Assembly: GCA_016699675.1 (NCBI GenBank)
Contig: CP064985.1
Span: 1,302,001-1,366,000 of the forward strand
From: Austwickia sp.
GTDB taxonomy: Bacteria; Actinomycetota; Actinomycetes; Actinomycetales; Dermatophilaceae
Length of the DNA stretch: 64,000 nt
Direction: 5' to 3'
Positions 1-8,083 of the stretch are shown in pieces (within the stretch, counting starts at the first letter, position 1; each line of letters opens with the position of its first letter). Both the position numbers and the translations under genes were made by a program. The notes under the pieces are model-generated. The model was not told where the DNA came from. It did not search any database and was given only the letters and a program-made list of their open reading frames with translations.

Positions 1-354
1 CGTCCCCTGCTTCGGGTTCGGCCAGTGGATGAGGAACAGGTCGAGATAGTCCAGACCGAGCCGCTCCAGCGAGGCCTCGCAGGCCTGCCGGACGCCGTCG
101 ACGCTGTGCCACTTCTTGTTGAACTTGCTGGTGACGAACAGGTCAGCCCGCGCCACACCGCTGCGGCTGATCCCCTCGCCCACGCCGTCCTCGTTCTCGT
201 AGTTCTCGGCCGTGTCAATCAGGCGGTAGCCGACCTCGATCGCCGAGGCGACCGCGGCCGCGCAGTCCTCGCCGACCAGCGGCCAGGTCCCGAGGCCGAG
301 CTGCGGCATCTGGCTACCACCGGCGAGCGCGGTGGTGGGGGCGGGGGTGGTCAT
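1..354 (-). CDS. Aldo/keto reductase, N-terminal part (runs off the left edge)
   Basis: NADPH-dependent reduction of aldehydes or ketones in the cytoplasm is the family role; the substrate cannot be told. The 118 visible residues begin with a short Thr/Pro/Ala-rich stretch and then match the AKR barrel start: MPQLGLGTWPL, the catalytic Asp/Tyr segment GYRLIDTAENYENEDGVG (Asp and Tyr of the AKR tetrad), the Lys region LFVTSKFNKKW, and DYLDLFLIHWP with the conserved His. The ATG at 354 is preceded by AAAGGGA at a suitable distance. The C-terminal half lies outside the window. It is read leftward with the antiporter behind it, separated by about 100 bases, so co-transcription is possible but not shown. 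Confidence 0.85.
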   Translation of the reverse strand, partial: MTTPAPTTALAGGSQMPQLGLGTWPLVGEDCAAAVASAIEVGYRLIDTAENYENEDGVGEGISRSGVARADLFVTSKFNKKWHSVDGVRQACEASLERLGLDYLDLFLIHWPNPKQGT

Positions 355-452
355 GGCGGCGATTCCCTTTCGTGGGCGGCGGTGGCGCGTACGGCGGGTA
401 GCGGGCCGTCCGGAGAGTCTATGAGCCGCGGCGGTCCAGCCGGCGGGCGACC

Positions 453-2060
453 TCACTCCGTCGACGTCCTGCCCGACCAGCGCACCTCCTCGTCGTCGAG
501 GTGAGTCTGCACCTGCCGAAGCGCCGTGTCATCGATGGTCCGCGCGTCCCGCATCCGCACGACGGTGGCCCGCTTGTGGGCGATCAGGGCCAGCCGTAGC
601 TCGGCGTACTGTCGTTGCCGGTCCCGCCCCCGTGCCTCAGCCGCGCCGCGATCCCCGTCCCCGTCGGTGTGGGCATCGCCCGGCAGGGCGTAGAGGCGGT
701 CTTCGTACTCGCTGCGCACGTGCGCCGTGATGTCGGCGTCGATACCGAGCTCCCCGGCGATGCGCGGCAGCGCCGCGAAGGCCTCCTGCACCGCGGTGCG
801 CTGCGCGAGCCGCACCTCGTCGGCGACGGAGTGATCCTCCGGCAGGTTGGCCCAGCGGATGATTCGCGGCAGGGCCAGCCCTTGCAGCACGAGCGAGGCG
901 ACCACGACCCCGGCGGTGACGAAGACGATCATGTCGCGGGCCGGGAAGTCGCCTCCGCCGGCGAGGGTTTCGGGCACGGACAGCGCGACCGCGAGGGAGA
1001 CGGCGCCGCGGAAGCCGGCCGCGGTGCTGACCATCCGGGAGCCTGGGGTGGTGCGGAGCGTCCGCTGGTACGGGCGGCGGTCAAGCACGCGAATCGTGAA
1101 GATGGGGACGTGCTGAAAGACCAGCCGCGCCACGACGGTGGTGACATAGACCGCGGCGGTGACCAGCAGCGCCCGCCCCAGCGCGACCGAGGTCAGCCCG
1201 TGCACAGCGCCGGGCAGCTGCAGGCCGATGAGCACGAAGAGTGTGCCGTTGAGTAGGAAGCTGGCCACGGTCCACACCGGAGTCTGCTGCTGGCGGGCCT
1301 GCGCGGAGATGATGCGCGGCGCGACCTGGGACATGTAGAGGCCGCAGGTCACCACGGCCACCACGCCCGAGGCGTGGATGCCCTCGGCGAGGAGATAGGC
1401 CGTGAACGGGGTCAGCACGGCCGCCACCGTGTTGTGCAACGGGTCGACCACACGTCGGCGGACCCAGCGTGCCAGAACGCCGGCCAATCCCCCGACCAGC
1501 ACCCCGCCGCCCAGCGAGACGGCGAAGAGGGCGGCCACGTGGCCGGCCTGGGGGACCGCATCCCGCTGGGCGAGGTCGAGGGCGAGGGCGTACACCACGA
1601 GCGCGGTGCCGTCGTTGATGAGGCTCTCGGCGCGCAGGGTCGTCTGCTGGCCGCGGGACAATCGGCCGGCCATCGACGTCAGGACGGTGGCGTCCGTGGG
1701 GGCCACCGCGGCCCCGATGATCCACGCCGTGCCCCAGGCCAGGCCCAGGGCGTGCGCCACGAGCGCAACGACGGCCGCCGTGAAGATGACCAGCAGCGTG
1801 CCGTTAAGGATGATCCCGCGCAGGAACCGGCGGATCTCCCGCGCCGAGGTCGTCAGCGACTCCCAGTAGAGCAGCGGCGGAAGGAACAGTAGCAGCACCG
1901 CCTCAGGCGGCAGCCCGAGCCCTCGGAACGGCGGTATCAGCGTGAGGAGCAGGCCGGTGGCGACCAGAGGCAATGGGGACGGTATGCCGAGGCGGCGTGC
2001 CGCCAGGCTGGCCAGCAGGACCGCGATGCCGACGGCAACGATCAGTTCAAGCCCGAGCAC
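453..2060 (-). CDS. CPA1-family Na+/H+ antiporter
   Basis: Membrane antiporter exchanging protons for Na+ (or K+), used in pH and salt homeostasis. The 535-residue protein has about a dozen hydrophobic segments in its first 400 residues, including the family signatures AAVAPTDATVLTSMAGRL and AESLINDGTALVVY, where the Asp residues are the expected ion-binding positions of the NhaP/CPA1 fold. The last 120 residues are a hydrophilic, charged cytoplasmic tail rich in Arg, Asp and Gln. Start is GTG at 2060 followed by LGLELIVAVG; a purine-rich GAGAGG lies directly upstream with almost no spacer, so the true start is slightly uncertain. It follows the polyamine operon on the same strand, but a long hairpin repeat separates them. 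Confidence 0.88.
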   Translation of the reverse strand: MLGLELIVAVGIAVLLASLAARRLGIPSPLPLVATGLLLTLIPPFRGLGLPPEAVLLLFLPPLLYWESLTTSAREIRRFLRGIILNGTLLVIFTAAVVALVAHALGLAWGTAWIIGAAVAPTDATVLTSMAGRLSRGQQTTLRAESLINDGTALVVYALALDLAQRDAVPQAGHVAALFAVSLGGGVLVGGLAGVLARWVRRRVVDPLHNTVAAVLTPFTAYLLAEGIHASGVVAVVTCGLYMSQVAPRIISAQARQQQTPVWTVASFLLNGTLFVLIGLQLPGAVHGLTSVALGRALLVTAAVYVTTVVARLVFQHVPIFTIRVLDRRPYQRTLRTTPGSRMVSTAAGFRGAVSLAVALSVPETLAGGGDFPARDMIVFVTAGVVVASLVLQGLALPRIIRWANLPEDHSVADEVRLAQRTAVQEAFAALPRIAGELGIDADITAHVRSEYEDRLYALPGDAHTDGDGDRGAAEARGRDRQRQYAELRLALIAHKRATVVRMRDARTIDDTALRQVQTHLDDEEVRWSGRTSTE

Positions 2061-2078
2061 CCTCTCAGCCTGCCACGC

Positions 2079-2149
2079 ACTGCCGCCCTGTTATGTCGAC
2101 TGGCGCCCGCCTTGATGGAGGGCGCCAGTGGGCATAAGAGGGCGGCAGT
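2079..2149. repeat. Nested-hairpin intergenic repeat, copy 1
   Basis: A 71-base element with two nested inverted repeats: an outer 17-base arm pair (2079-2095 and 2133-2149, one mismatch) and an inner perfect 10-base pair, ACTGGCGCCC at 2099-2108 with its complement at 2120-2129. The right half is shared with a second element at 27075-27167. It sits between the decarboxylase stop and the antiporter start and could act as a terminator or an RNA-processing site. Confidence 0.75.
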
Positions 2150-2212
2150 CGGACAGGTCGGGATGGAGCGGAGGGTCGCGTCTGCTGGTCGGCTCGCGCT
2201 CGGTGGGTCGCG

Positions 2213-3298
2213 TCAGTCGAGCACGATCTGCGGCGGGTCGATGCCGTTGAACCGGCTGGCGTAGCCGTCGACGTACGCGCCGGCCTGCCGCAACACGATG
2301 ACGTCGCCCTCGGCGGCGTCGCCGGGCAGCCGCACCGTGCCCGGCACGACGTCGAAACCGTCGCAGGACGGCCCGGCGAGCACGAACTCCACCGCCTGCG
2401 CGGTGCTCGACCGCGTCAACTCGGCCCGGAAGGGGAGTTTGGCGAACTCGAGCACCTCGAGCAGGCCGTGGAAGACGCCGCAGTCCAGGAACAACCACGA
2501 CGACCCGCCGCGCTCCTCGCGGGAGATCACCGACGTGTACAGGTCCCCGGCCGGGGAGGCGACGAATCGGCCGGGCTGCGCAGACAGCCGTACGTCGGGC
2601 GGGAGGTGCCGCCGCGCCGCGTCTGCGATGCCCGCAAACACCTCGGCGCACGCCCCGGGGTGGGTCTGCTCGTCGACCGGGAAGCCGCCCCCGATGTCGA
2701 CGAGGTCGACGGGCAGTCCGGCGGCCCGCGCCTGCGCCACCAGCCGGCCCGCGTCCACCAGGCCCGCGCACCACGGGTCAGGCGTGGGCACCTGGGTCCC
2801 CACATGGAAGCAGATGCCACGCGCGCCCAGACCCGCCTCCGCCGCGCGCCGCAGGAGCGGCACCACCTGCTCCGCGTCGCAGCCGAACTTGCGCGCGAAC
2901 TGCGCTGTGTCCGCAGGCCCGACGGCCGCGGCGGGCGCGAATCGGACGAGAACGTCCGCACCGGGGGCGTGTCGCGCGAGCTTGTCCACCTCGCCCGCCG
3001 ACTGGAAGACGAACCGCCGCACGCCCAGCTCGTGGACCCGCGCGATGTCCTCCGCGGGCTTCACCGGGTTTCCGAACAGGAGCCGCTCGGGCGCGATCCC
3101 GAGCCCCAAGACGTCGCGGACCTCCCGGAGCGAGGCCACCTCGAAACCCGTCGCCACCGGCGCCAACGCCGTGAGGATCGCGGGGTGTGCCAGCGACTTC
3201 ACCGCGTAGAGGATGTCGAAGCCGGGCAGCCCCGCCCGAATGCGCCCGACCTGTTCCGCCGCGGCCGCGGGCCGCAGGACCAGCCGGGGGGCGGTCAC
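2213..3298 (-). CDS. PLP-dependent ornithine/lysine-type decarboxylase (fold type III)
   Basis: Decarboxylates a basic amino acid (ornithine or lysine) to a diamine, or a carboxylated polyamine; in this operon it most likely feeds or completes polyamine synthesis. The 361-residue protein has the alanine-racemase-like barrel with the PLP lysine in DILYAVKSLAHP, the phosphate-binding GGGFP near residue 210, and the ODC-type active-site motif GPSCDGFDVVPG near the C-terminus. Length is somewhat short for the family (about 380-420). Start GTG at 3298 overlaps the spermidine synthase stop as GTGA, implying translational coupling. An open frame extends further upstream but only as an antisense-like reading through speE. 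Diaminopimelate decarboxylase is unlikely given the polyamine context. Confidence 0.85.
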   Translation of the reverse strand: MTAPRLVLRPAAAAEQVGRIRAGLPGFDILYAVKSLAHPAILTALAPVATGFEVASLREVRDVLGLGIAPERLLFGNPVKPAEDIARVHELGVRRFVFQSAGEVDKLARHAPGADVLVRFAPAAAVGPADTAQFARKFGCDAEQVVPLLRRAAEAGLGARGICFHVGTQVPTPDPWCAGLVDAGRLVAQARAAGLPVDLVDIGGGFPVDEQTHPGACAEVFAGIADAARRHLPPDVRLSAQPGRFVASPAGDLYTSVISREERGGSSWLFLDCGVFHGLLEVLEFAKLPFRAELTRSSTAQAVEFVLAGPSCDGFDVVPGTVRLPGDAAEGDVIVLRQAGAYVDGYASRFNGIDPPQIVLD

Positions 3299-4164
3299 AC
3301 GGGGCCCCGGACGAGCGGCTGCTGGTACGTCGGGAGCACGGCCGTGGCCTCGACCATGCCGGCGTTGAGGAATCGGGGCACGGCGCCGAGTTGCGCCGCC
3401 CGCGCGGCGTACTCGGCGTCGGACAAGCGTGGCAGCGGAGCCCGGCTGCCGTAGAGGAATCCGAACGCGGACAGCTGGTACGTCGGGACAACCGCGGTCC
3501 GCAGCCCACTGTGCGGAAACACCTGCGCCATGAGCTCGCTCATGGCCGCCACCTCGTCCGGCTGGAACAGCAGGGACCCGCAGTGGATCGCCGCGATGCC
3601 CCGGTCGGTGAGCCGGTCCCGCACGGCGGCCAGATATTCGGCCTGATAGAGCCGCGCGGCCGGTCCGTCGGGGTCGGGGTCGGTGAGGTCGAGCGTGATG
3701 ACGTCGTACGCCGTGGCGCCGTCCCGCACCGCCTCGAACGCGTCGCCGCACACGAGGTTCGCCCGCGGGTCGTCGAAGGCGCCGTCGGAGACGCCGGGCA
3801 GGTGGAGCGCGCACAGCTCGCGCACCCGATCGTTGATCTCGACCTGCGTCGCCGCCACGCAGGAGGGGAAACGTAAAGCGTGCTTGAGGGCGCCGCCGTC
3901 GCCGCCGCCGAGGATGAGGAACCGCTCGGGGGAGCCGTGCAGCAACCCCGGCAGGGTGACCATCATCTCGTGATAAATGAACTCGTCCGACTCGCTGACC
4001 TGCACGATCCCGTCAAGCGCGAGAAACCGGCCGAAGAACGGCGAGTCGTAGATCTCGATGTGCCCGAACTCGGTTGGCTCGTCGACGAGCTGCTCGCTCA
4101 CCTCGATCCCGATCCGGATCCCACCGCGCCCGCCGGGCAGTTGCGCCTCCGTGAACCACGCCAT
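3295..4164 (-). CDS. speE: Spermidine synthase family aminopropyltransferase
   Basis: Transfers an aminopropyl group from decarboxylated S-adenosylmethionine to a diamine. The 289-residue protein has the typical spermidine synthase order: beta-rich N-terminus (TEFGHIEIYDSPFFGRFL), DGIVQVSESDEFIYHEMM with the polyamine-binding residues, the nucleotide-binding GGGDGGALKHALR, and the acidic LDLTDPDPDGPAARLY catalytic loop. The start at 4164 (MAWFTEAQ) is chosen because family homology begins there and it lies 10 bases after the speD stop; the open frame continues upstream into speD. The middle gene of speD-speE-decarboxylase, with GTGA overlap to the next gene. Confidence 0.92.
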   Translation of the reverse strand: MAWFTEAQLPGGRGGIRIGIEVSEQLVDEPTEFGHIEIYDSPFFGRFLALDGIVQVSESDEFIYHEMMVTLPGLLHGSPERFLILGGGDGGALKHALRFPSCVAATQVEINDRVRELCALHLPGVSDGAFDDPRANLVCGDAFEAVRDGATAYDVITLDLTDPDPDGPAARLYQAEYLAAVRDRLTDRGIAAIHCGSLLFQPDEVAAMSELMAQVFPHSGLRTAVVPTYQLSAFGFLYGSRAPLPRLSDAEYAARAAQLGAVPRFLNAGMVEATAVLPTYQQPLVRGPV

Positions 4165-4174
4165 CGAGTGAGCC

Positions 4175-4549
4175 TCAGGTCCTGGCGAACGCGACACCGC
4201 GCGCGACGACACTCGACTCCACCCGCTGGGCGCCGAGCCCGGCGCGGACGACCTCAACCGCAGCCTCCGGCTTCATGGCGTCGCTGCAGGTGAACGCGTC
4301 CAGCGCGACGAAGTCGCGCTCCGGCCAGGTGTGCAGAATCAGGTGCGACTCGGCCAGGACCAACGCGATGGTGGCCCCCACCGGGGTGAACGTGTGCGTC
4401 AGCTTGTCCACCACGGTGGCATTCGACGCGTCCGCTGCGGCCTGCAGCAAGCGCTCGAGCGCGGGGACGTCGTTGAGGACCGTTGGATCGCAACCATAGA
4501 GATCGGCGGCCACCTGGACGCCGAGGCCGCCGGCGGGGGATTCGTGCAC
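4175..4549 (-). CDS. speD: S-adenosylmethionine decarboxylase proenzyme (short prokaryotic type)
   Basis: Makes decarboxylated SAM, the aminopropyl donor for the spermidine synthase encoded next. At 124 residues it matches the short SpeH/class 1B enzymes. The self-cleavage site is visible as AESHLILHTWPE: cleavage between Glu and Ser generates the pyruvoyl group, with the conserved His just after; the second catalytic residue, Cys, is in DAFTCSDAM. The start is GTG at 4549 (VHESPAGG); there is no strong Shine-Dalgarno, so a start a few codons later cannot be excluded. First gene of the polyamine operon. Confidence 0.93.
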   Translation of the reverse strand: MHESPAGGLGVQVAADLYGCDPTVLNDVPALERLLQAAADASNATVVDKLTHTFTPVGATIALVLAESHLILHTWPERDFVALDAFTCSDAMKPEAAVEVVRAGLGAQRVESSVVARGVAFART

Positions 4550-4630
4550 CGCGACAGATTACCAGCACGTGACCGGTCCGCCGATCAAGTTCGCTGGTGG
4601 CGGGGTCGCGAGGGCTGCCGGCGGGTCGGG

Positions 4631-4665
4631 AAAAGGGCGGGTACGTCGTCACGACGTACCCGCCC
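4631..4665 (-). terminator. Intrinsic terminator after the dicarboxylate symporter gene
   Basis: A perfect 15-base inverted repeat (4635-4649 and 4651-4665) with a one-base centre; on the minus strand the stem is followed by TTTT (4634-4631). It lies 22 bases beyond the stop at 4687 and before the speD promoter region, so it ends the leftward dctA transcript. Confidence 0.85.
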
Positions 4666-4686
4666 TCTGCCGCACCACCTGCGCAT

Positions 4687-6067
4687 TCACGCGAGGGCGG
4701 GAATAACCTCACGTTCACTTGAGGTCGGTAGCTCTCCCGCGGAAAGACTTGACGGCGCACTCGACGCGCCGACGGACCGAGCGGCCGGCGCCGCCGCGAG
4801 GGCCGAGTCTGCTGCCGCCTCGGAGCGGACCGAGGCGCGTCCCGCGAGGACCTCGCGGGTCCGGGCGCGGTCGAGGGTGCCATCCCACCAGGCGATGACG
4901 AGGGCGGCGACGGCGTTGCCGGTGAAGTTCACGAGCGCCCCGCATTCGGACATGAACTTGTCGATGCCGAAGATCAGCATGATCCCGGCGGCGGGGATGT
5001 GCCCGACGGTCGACAGCGTGGCGGTGAGGGCGATGAAACCGCCGCCCGCGACGCCCGCCGCGCCCTTGGAGGTGAGCAGCATGACGGCGAGCATGACCAG
5101 CTGCTGGCCGATCGTCAGGGGGGTGTTCGTCGCCTGGGCGATGTAGATCGCGGCCAGGGAGAGGTAAATCGCCGCCCCGTCGAGGTTGAAGCTGTAGCCG
5201 GTGGGCACCACCAGCCCTACGGTCTCCTCCTTGACCCCCGCGTTCTCCATCTTGCGGATCAGACCCGGCAACGCAGGCTCCGCGGTCGACGTCGCGAAGA
5301 TCAGGAGGTACTCCTCCTTCAGGTAGCGCAGCAGCGCGAAGATGTTGAGCCGCAGCAGGGCCATGACGCCGCCCAGCACGACGACGACGAACAGCGCGGA
5401 CGTCACGTAGAACAGGGCCACCAGCGACCCGAGGCTGCTGAGGGTGCTGACGCCGTACTTGCCGACCGCATACGCCATCGCGCCGAACGCACCCACCGGC
5501 GCGGCCTTCATCAGAATCCCGAGCATCTTGAAGAAGACGGCGGTCAGCCGCTCGATGCCGTCGAGCACCGGCCGACCCACCGGCCCGGTCAGGTTGAGCG
5601 CGATGGCGAACAGCACCGCCATGAAGATGATCTGGAGGATGTCGGTCGTCACGAACGGGGCGGTGAAGCTGTCCGGGACGATGTGGGTCAGGAACGACCA
5701 CCACTGCTGGTCCTGACCCGAGGCGATGAGCCTGGCAGCCCCCTCGGAGCATGCCGATCGCGAGGGCCAATATGGTGCCGCCCTGGAAGTACAAGAGGGC
5801 CTTCAGCCCGGTCATCCCCACCTTGCGCAGGTCCGCGACGCTGGCGATGCCGCCCACGATCGTGAGGAGGATGATGGGCCCGATGAGCATCCGCATCGCC
5901 GCGACGAAGGTCGTGCCGATCGGCTCCATCGACTGGGCCAGCGAGGGGTTCGTCGCGCCCAGGACAATCCCGACGACGATCGCGACGATGACCCAGAAAT
6001 AGAGCTGACTATGCCAGGGCTTCTTAGCGACGCTCGCCGCGGCGGCGTCCTGCCCGATGATCTTCAT
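4687..6067 (-). pseudogene. dctA: Dicarboxylate/amino acid:cation symporter (DctA family), frameshifted with internal deletion
   Basis: Would import C4-dicarboxylates (succinate, malate, tartrate-like acids) with Na+ or H+. The N-terminal reading (start ATG 6067, good AAGGGAG site) covers MKIIGQDAAAASV through LLYFQGGTILALAIGM; the rest, from roughly LIASGQDQQWWSFLTHIVPDS onward, is in another frame and ends at 4687, with the typical PTGYSFNLDGAAIYLS and SSxGAAGVxG-type (TSKGAAGVAGGGF) motifs. The frames switch near 5740-5750. Compared with E. coli DctA about 20 residues are also missing at the junction (the PGAGMN loop), so this looks like a deletion plus frameshift rather than a single-base error. 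A neighbouring tartrate dehydrogenase is also broken. Confidence 0.8.
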
Positions 6068-6096
6068 GGCTCACTCCCTTGTGAGTCGGCGGCGTC

Positions 6097-6913
6097 TCAG
6101 ACGGTCGCGAGTTCGGCTGTGGGCGTCAGGATTTCGGCTGCCGGCGGCAACAGTTCGGCGGCCTGGTCGGCGATGGCCCGAGCCACCTCCAGCGTGCGAG
6201 CGGTCCCCCCGATGTCAGCGGTCTTGACGCCGCGGCCGGTGACGATCGCCACGGCTTGCTCGATGGCGGCCGCCTCTGCGGTGCGACCGAGGTGGTCCAG
6301 CATCAGGGCAGCGGAACTGATGGCGCCCACCGGGTTGCAGACACCCCGGCCCGCGATGTCGGGGGCGGAGCCGTGGACCGGCTCGAACATGCTGGGGAAG
6401 CGACGCTCGGGGTTGATGTTGGCGCTGGCCGCGAGGCCGAGGGAGCCGGCGAGCGCCGAGCCGAGGTCGGAGAGGATGTCGGCGTTGAGGTTGGACGCGA
6501 CGACGACCGAGAGGTCCTCGGGGTGCAGGACGAACTTGGCGCTCATCGCGTCGACGAGGACCTTTTCGGTGGCGACGTCCGGGTAGTCGGCGGCAACGCG
6601 GGCGAAGACCTCGTCCCAGAGCACCATGCCGTACTGCTGGGCGTTGGACTTCGTCACGCTGGAGACCTTTGCACGGCGCGGGTGCGGGCCAGGTCGAAGG
6701 CGTAGCGCATGATCCGCTCGCAGCCCTTCTCGGTGAACAGCGAGGACTGAATGGCAACCTCGTTCCCGGGGCCGCGGCCGGAGAGGTTGCGGCCACCGAT
6801 CCCTGCGTACTCCCCTTCGCTGTTCTCACGGATGCAGACCCAGTCGAGGTGGCCTCGGCGACCTCTAGGCCGACGCCGTCGGCGGGGATGGCGGCGATGC
6901 GGAAGGTGTTCAT
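6097..6913 (-). pseudogene. Tartrate dehydrogenase/decarboxylase-type isopropylmalate dehydrogenase homologue, degraded
   Basis: Intact relatives (about 350 residues) oxidise tartrate or D-malate with NAD+. Three fragments remain. The N-terminus MNTFRIAAIPADGVG starts at ATG 6913; about 100 residues that should follow are missing; then LDWVCIRENSEGEYAG through FDLARTRAV in a second frame; then SVTKSNAQQYG to the end in a third. The last switch, near 6670, fits loss of two bases in a GTGCGCAAG-like codon string. The C-terminal part keeps the Asp-rich Mg2+ site region and FEPVHGSAPDIAGRG. Upstream is a LysR gene, downstream the broken symporter: together a decayed dicarboxylate/tartrate unit. 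Confidence 0.82.
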
Positions 6914-7024
6914 GGGGCGCTCCGTTCGGGTGCTGAGGTGGCGGTTCCGTTGGCCACCAGTAGAGCGGCGCCCCCATTGATAGGTCCAAGACACAATTTC
7001 GATAGGACCGATCGGCTCAGACGA

Positions 7025-7939
7025 TCAATCCTGCTCAACACCCGCTTCCCGGCGCCGACGCGGCGTGGCCCGGGCCAGGTCGAGGAACGCCGCCGCCCCC
7101 GGGGTGAGGTGCGCCGGTCGGGCCACGACGGCCACGTGCAACGGCACCCGCGGTTCGATCCCCAGCACCCGCAGGCCGGAGGCCCGCGCCAGCTCGGTCC
7201 ACGCCGACGGCAGCACGGCGTGCCCCACACCGGCGAGCACCAGGGGCAGGATCGAGGTGCGGTGGCCCACCTCCGCGACGATCCGGGCGTCGGTCCCGCC
7301 GGCGATGACGTCGTCGATGAGCCAACGCATCAGGGAGCCCTGCTGCGAGACCACGAACGGCTGGCCGGCGAGGCCCTCCCGGCGTACGGTCCGCTCCGTC
7401 CCGAACCCGTCGTGCGCCGGGGAGACGATGAGCACCAGCGGCTGCCGGCCCATGGGTACGACGACGAGATCCGCCGCCCGCACCGCCTCGCGGGACCCGA
7501 CGAGCCCGATCTCGGCCTCCCCGGTGCGGACGGCCGCCAGCGTCTCCTCCGGCCTGAACGCGGCGCGCACGTTCACCGCCATGTCCGGGTGTCGCGAGAG
7601 GAAGGCCGAGACCAGGCCGGTCAGCGGCTCGATGCCCGGCGAGGGCATGGACACGACGTCGACGCGGCCCGCCTGCAGGCCGCGGCGCGCCAGGACCGTC
7701 GCGCGGGCCGCCTCCAGATCGCGGACGAGGGTGCGCGCGCGGCCGACCGGATCCTGCCCCGCCGAGGACAGGACGACGCCGCGGCCGACGCGGTGAAAGA
7801 GCGGTACGCCGAGTTCGCGCTCGAGGTTGGCGATCGACTGCGACAGCGACGGCTGCGAGACGAGCAGGGCCTCGGCAGCCCGGTGGTATCCGCCATGGTC
7901 GACGATCGCGAGGAAATACTGCAGCTGGCGCAGGTCCAT
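7025..7939 (-). CDS. LysR-family transcriptional regulator
   Basis: A 304-residue regulator: winged helix-turn-helix at residues 1-60 (MDLRQLQYFLAIVDHGGYHR, SQPSLSQSIANLERELG) and a two-lobed effector domain after residue 90. ATG 7939 is preceded by GAGGGAG, which decides the start over longer in-frame readings. It is adjacent to the tartrate dehydrogenase remnant on the same strand and divergent from the galactarate/talarate dehydratase across a 144-base intergenic region, the usual LysR arrangement, so it probably controls one or both in response to a sugar acid. Confidence 0.92.
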   Translation of the reverse strand: MDLRQLQYFLAIVDHGGYHRAAEALLVSQPSLSQSIANLERELGVPLFHRVGRGVVLSSAGQDPVGRARTLVRDLEAARATVLARRGLQAGRVDVVSMPSPGIEPLTGLVSAFLSRHPDMAVNVRAAFRPEETLAAVRTGEAEIGLVGSREAVRAADLVVVPMGRQPLVLIVSPAHDGFGTERTVRREGLAGQPFVVSQQGSLMRWLIDDVIAGGTDARIVAEVGHRTSILPLVLAGVGHAVLPSAWTELARASGLRVLGIEPRVPLHVAVVARPAHLTPGAAAFLDLARATPRRRREAGVEQD

Positions 7940-8043
7940 GCTTGCTCCCTCCGCGATGCGGCCCGCCGCGCTCGGCGTACGGGCGGACTCTCCACGGTGA
8001 CACAAAGGGACTTGTCATGACGACCACCGCTAGTTATCATACA

Positions 8044-8066
8044 AGTCATCGGGTTGTCCGATGACT
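8044..8066. promoter_or_regulatory. Palindromic operator upstream of the galactarate dehydratase gene
   Basis: Perfect 9-base inverted repeat AGTCATCGG / CCGATGACT around GTTGT, ending 18 bases before the start codon at 8084. Size and position suit a GntR (FCD-type) dimer, and such a regulator is encoded just downstream at 9301; the LysR protein is the alternative. A second half-palindrome, ACTTGT...ACAAGT, lies just upstream (8008-8046). Confidence 0.6.
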
Positions 8067-8083
8067 AGCCAAAGGCGGCCCCC

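Noticed and set aside
2079..2149. Hairpin considered as an IS end or attachment site
   Set aside because: No transposase or integrase nearby, no target duplication, and a related copy lies in another intergenic gap.
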